From positions 1 through 61,939 of the forward strand of contig JAJEGM010000046.1 of assembly GCA_022819825.1 (NCBI GenBank): a stretch of 61,939 nucleotides of DNA. The letters are read 5' to 3'. The notes under the pieces were generated by a model. It was not told where the DNA came from and ran no database searches. It saw only the letters and a program-made list of their open reading frames with translations. This document shows positions 61,666 to 61,939 of this stretch, in pieces (position 1 is the first letter of the stretch; every line of letters starts with the position of its first letter). The position numbers were made by a program, and so were the translations under genes. This DNA comes from Acidimicrobiia bacterium. Its GTDB lineage: Bacteria; Actinomycetota; Acidimicrobiia; Acidimicrobiales; Bin134.

Positions 61666-61939
61666 TTATCGGCAGCGCACGGCTTCGTTGTCGCCTACTT
61701 TTTTGTTTCCGGCGATCTTGGCCTGCATTCCGACTTGGTACCAACCGGCGTTCGGCACGTCGAACGTCGTCGAGGTGCCCGCGACCGCGGTTTGGCGGCC
61801 GCGGTGGCCGCGGTTTTTGGCCTCGTTCGCCCAGATGTCGGGTTTGAGGGTTTCGGGGGTTTTGCTCCAAGTAGCGGTGATGACCCAGCCCGAGCCCGAC
61901 GACTCGCACGAAACAGACTCGAACGCCAAAGAGGGCTTG
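61666..61939 (-). CDS. 3' end of a secreted or surface protein gene
   Basis: The frame enters from the right edge (KPSLAFESVSCESSG) and ends with TAA at 61666. About 90 residues are seen, beta-rich with two cysteines (VSCESSGSGWVITATWS and EAVRC at the end), like an immunoglobulin- or fibronectin-like domain of an exported protein (TSTTFDVPNAGWYQVGMQAK). The start lies outside the window, so nothing can be said of the rest. It is transcribed toward the HNH gene. Confidence 0.55.
   Translation of the reverse strand, partial: KPSLAFESVSCESSGSGWVITATWSKTPETLKPDIWANEAKNRGHRGRQTAVAGTSTTFDVPNAGWYQVGMQAKIAGNKKVGDNEAVRCR

Overview
The window is about 62 kb of GC-rich DNA, dense with genes and short on intergenic space. 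GTG starts and 4-bp ATGA/GTGA stop-start overlaps are common. The gene stock (CoA-transferase, acyl-CoA dehydrogenases, cytochrome P450s, LLM flavin oxidoreductase, thiolase plus DUF35 partner, two Liv-type transporters, DtxR-type regulator) points to an actinobacterium with a large acyl-CoA and hydroxylation metabolism. Acidimicrobiia or a relative is my best guess, by inference only: no rRNA, tRNA or ribosomal protein gene is present to prove it.

Layout. 173-1446: a RES/Xre-type toxin-antitoxin pair. 1502-5878: an Lhr-type helicase read in one frame but cut by a single in-frame TAG. 5911-9177: a secreted protein of eight Calx-beta-like repeats. 9287-9918: a VapBC-like pair. 9931-10756: a methyltransferase and a small membrane protein. 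10802-15919 and 22285-17131: two complete Liv-type ABC importers facing each other, with a P450 between them. The second has LivH and LivM fused. 22359-24527: an enoyl-CoA hydratase, a hydrolase and a DUF1761 protein. 24547-26401: an AbiEi/AbiEii-like module behind a perfect 16-bp inverted repeat. 26417-29033: CoA-transferase, P450 and ferredoxin as one operon. 29080-32031: a large beta-propeller lipoprotein.

32845-47961 is almost all on the minus strand and looks like one or two long operons: acyl-CoA dehydrogenases, an APH-like kinase, an amidohydrolase, two M24 proteins (one with its metal ligands lost), a crotonase, a DtxR-type regulator, two acyl-CoA synthetases, an LLM flavoprotein and a sugar kinase. 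A plus-strand P450 sits inside it. The set fits activation, dehydrogenation, hydration and hydroxylation of an unusual carboxylic acid or isoprenoid/steroid-like substrate. The dehydrogenase plus kinase pair recalls the 4-hydroxyacyl-CoA route (LvaA/LvaC, ACAD10/11).

48056-49711 is an AlbA_2/ATPase regulator-like gene with AT-rich flanks. It lies between the sugar kinase and a hydroxyacid dehydrogenase/class II aldolase pair. 51776-54055 holds a small membrane protein, an HExxH lipoprotein and a Phd/VapC pair. 54060-57662 holds two tandem NTF2-like paralogues, a thiolase/DUF35 pair and an SDR. At 58734-59969 an IS3-family element with a programmed-frameshift signal has removed the 5' part of an amidohydrolase gene. 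To its right, 60081-60396 is a gene-free stretch rich in inverted repeats. It includes a possible pseudoknot that would pair with the start of the membrane protein gene at 60384. The window ends with an HNH nuclease-like gene and the 3' end of a secreted protein gene.

I found no rRNA, tRNA or CRISPR array. Functional names come from motifs read by eye, without database searches.
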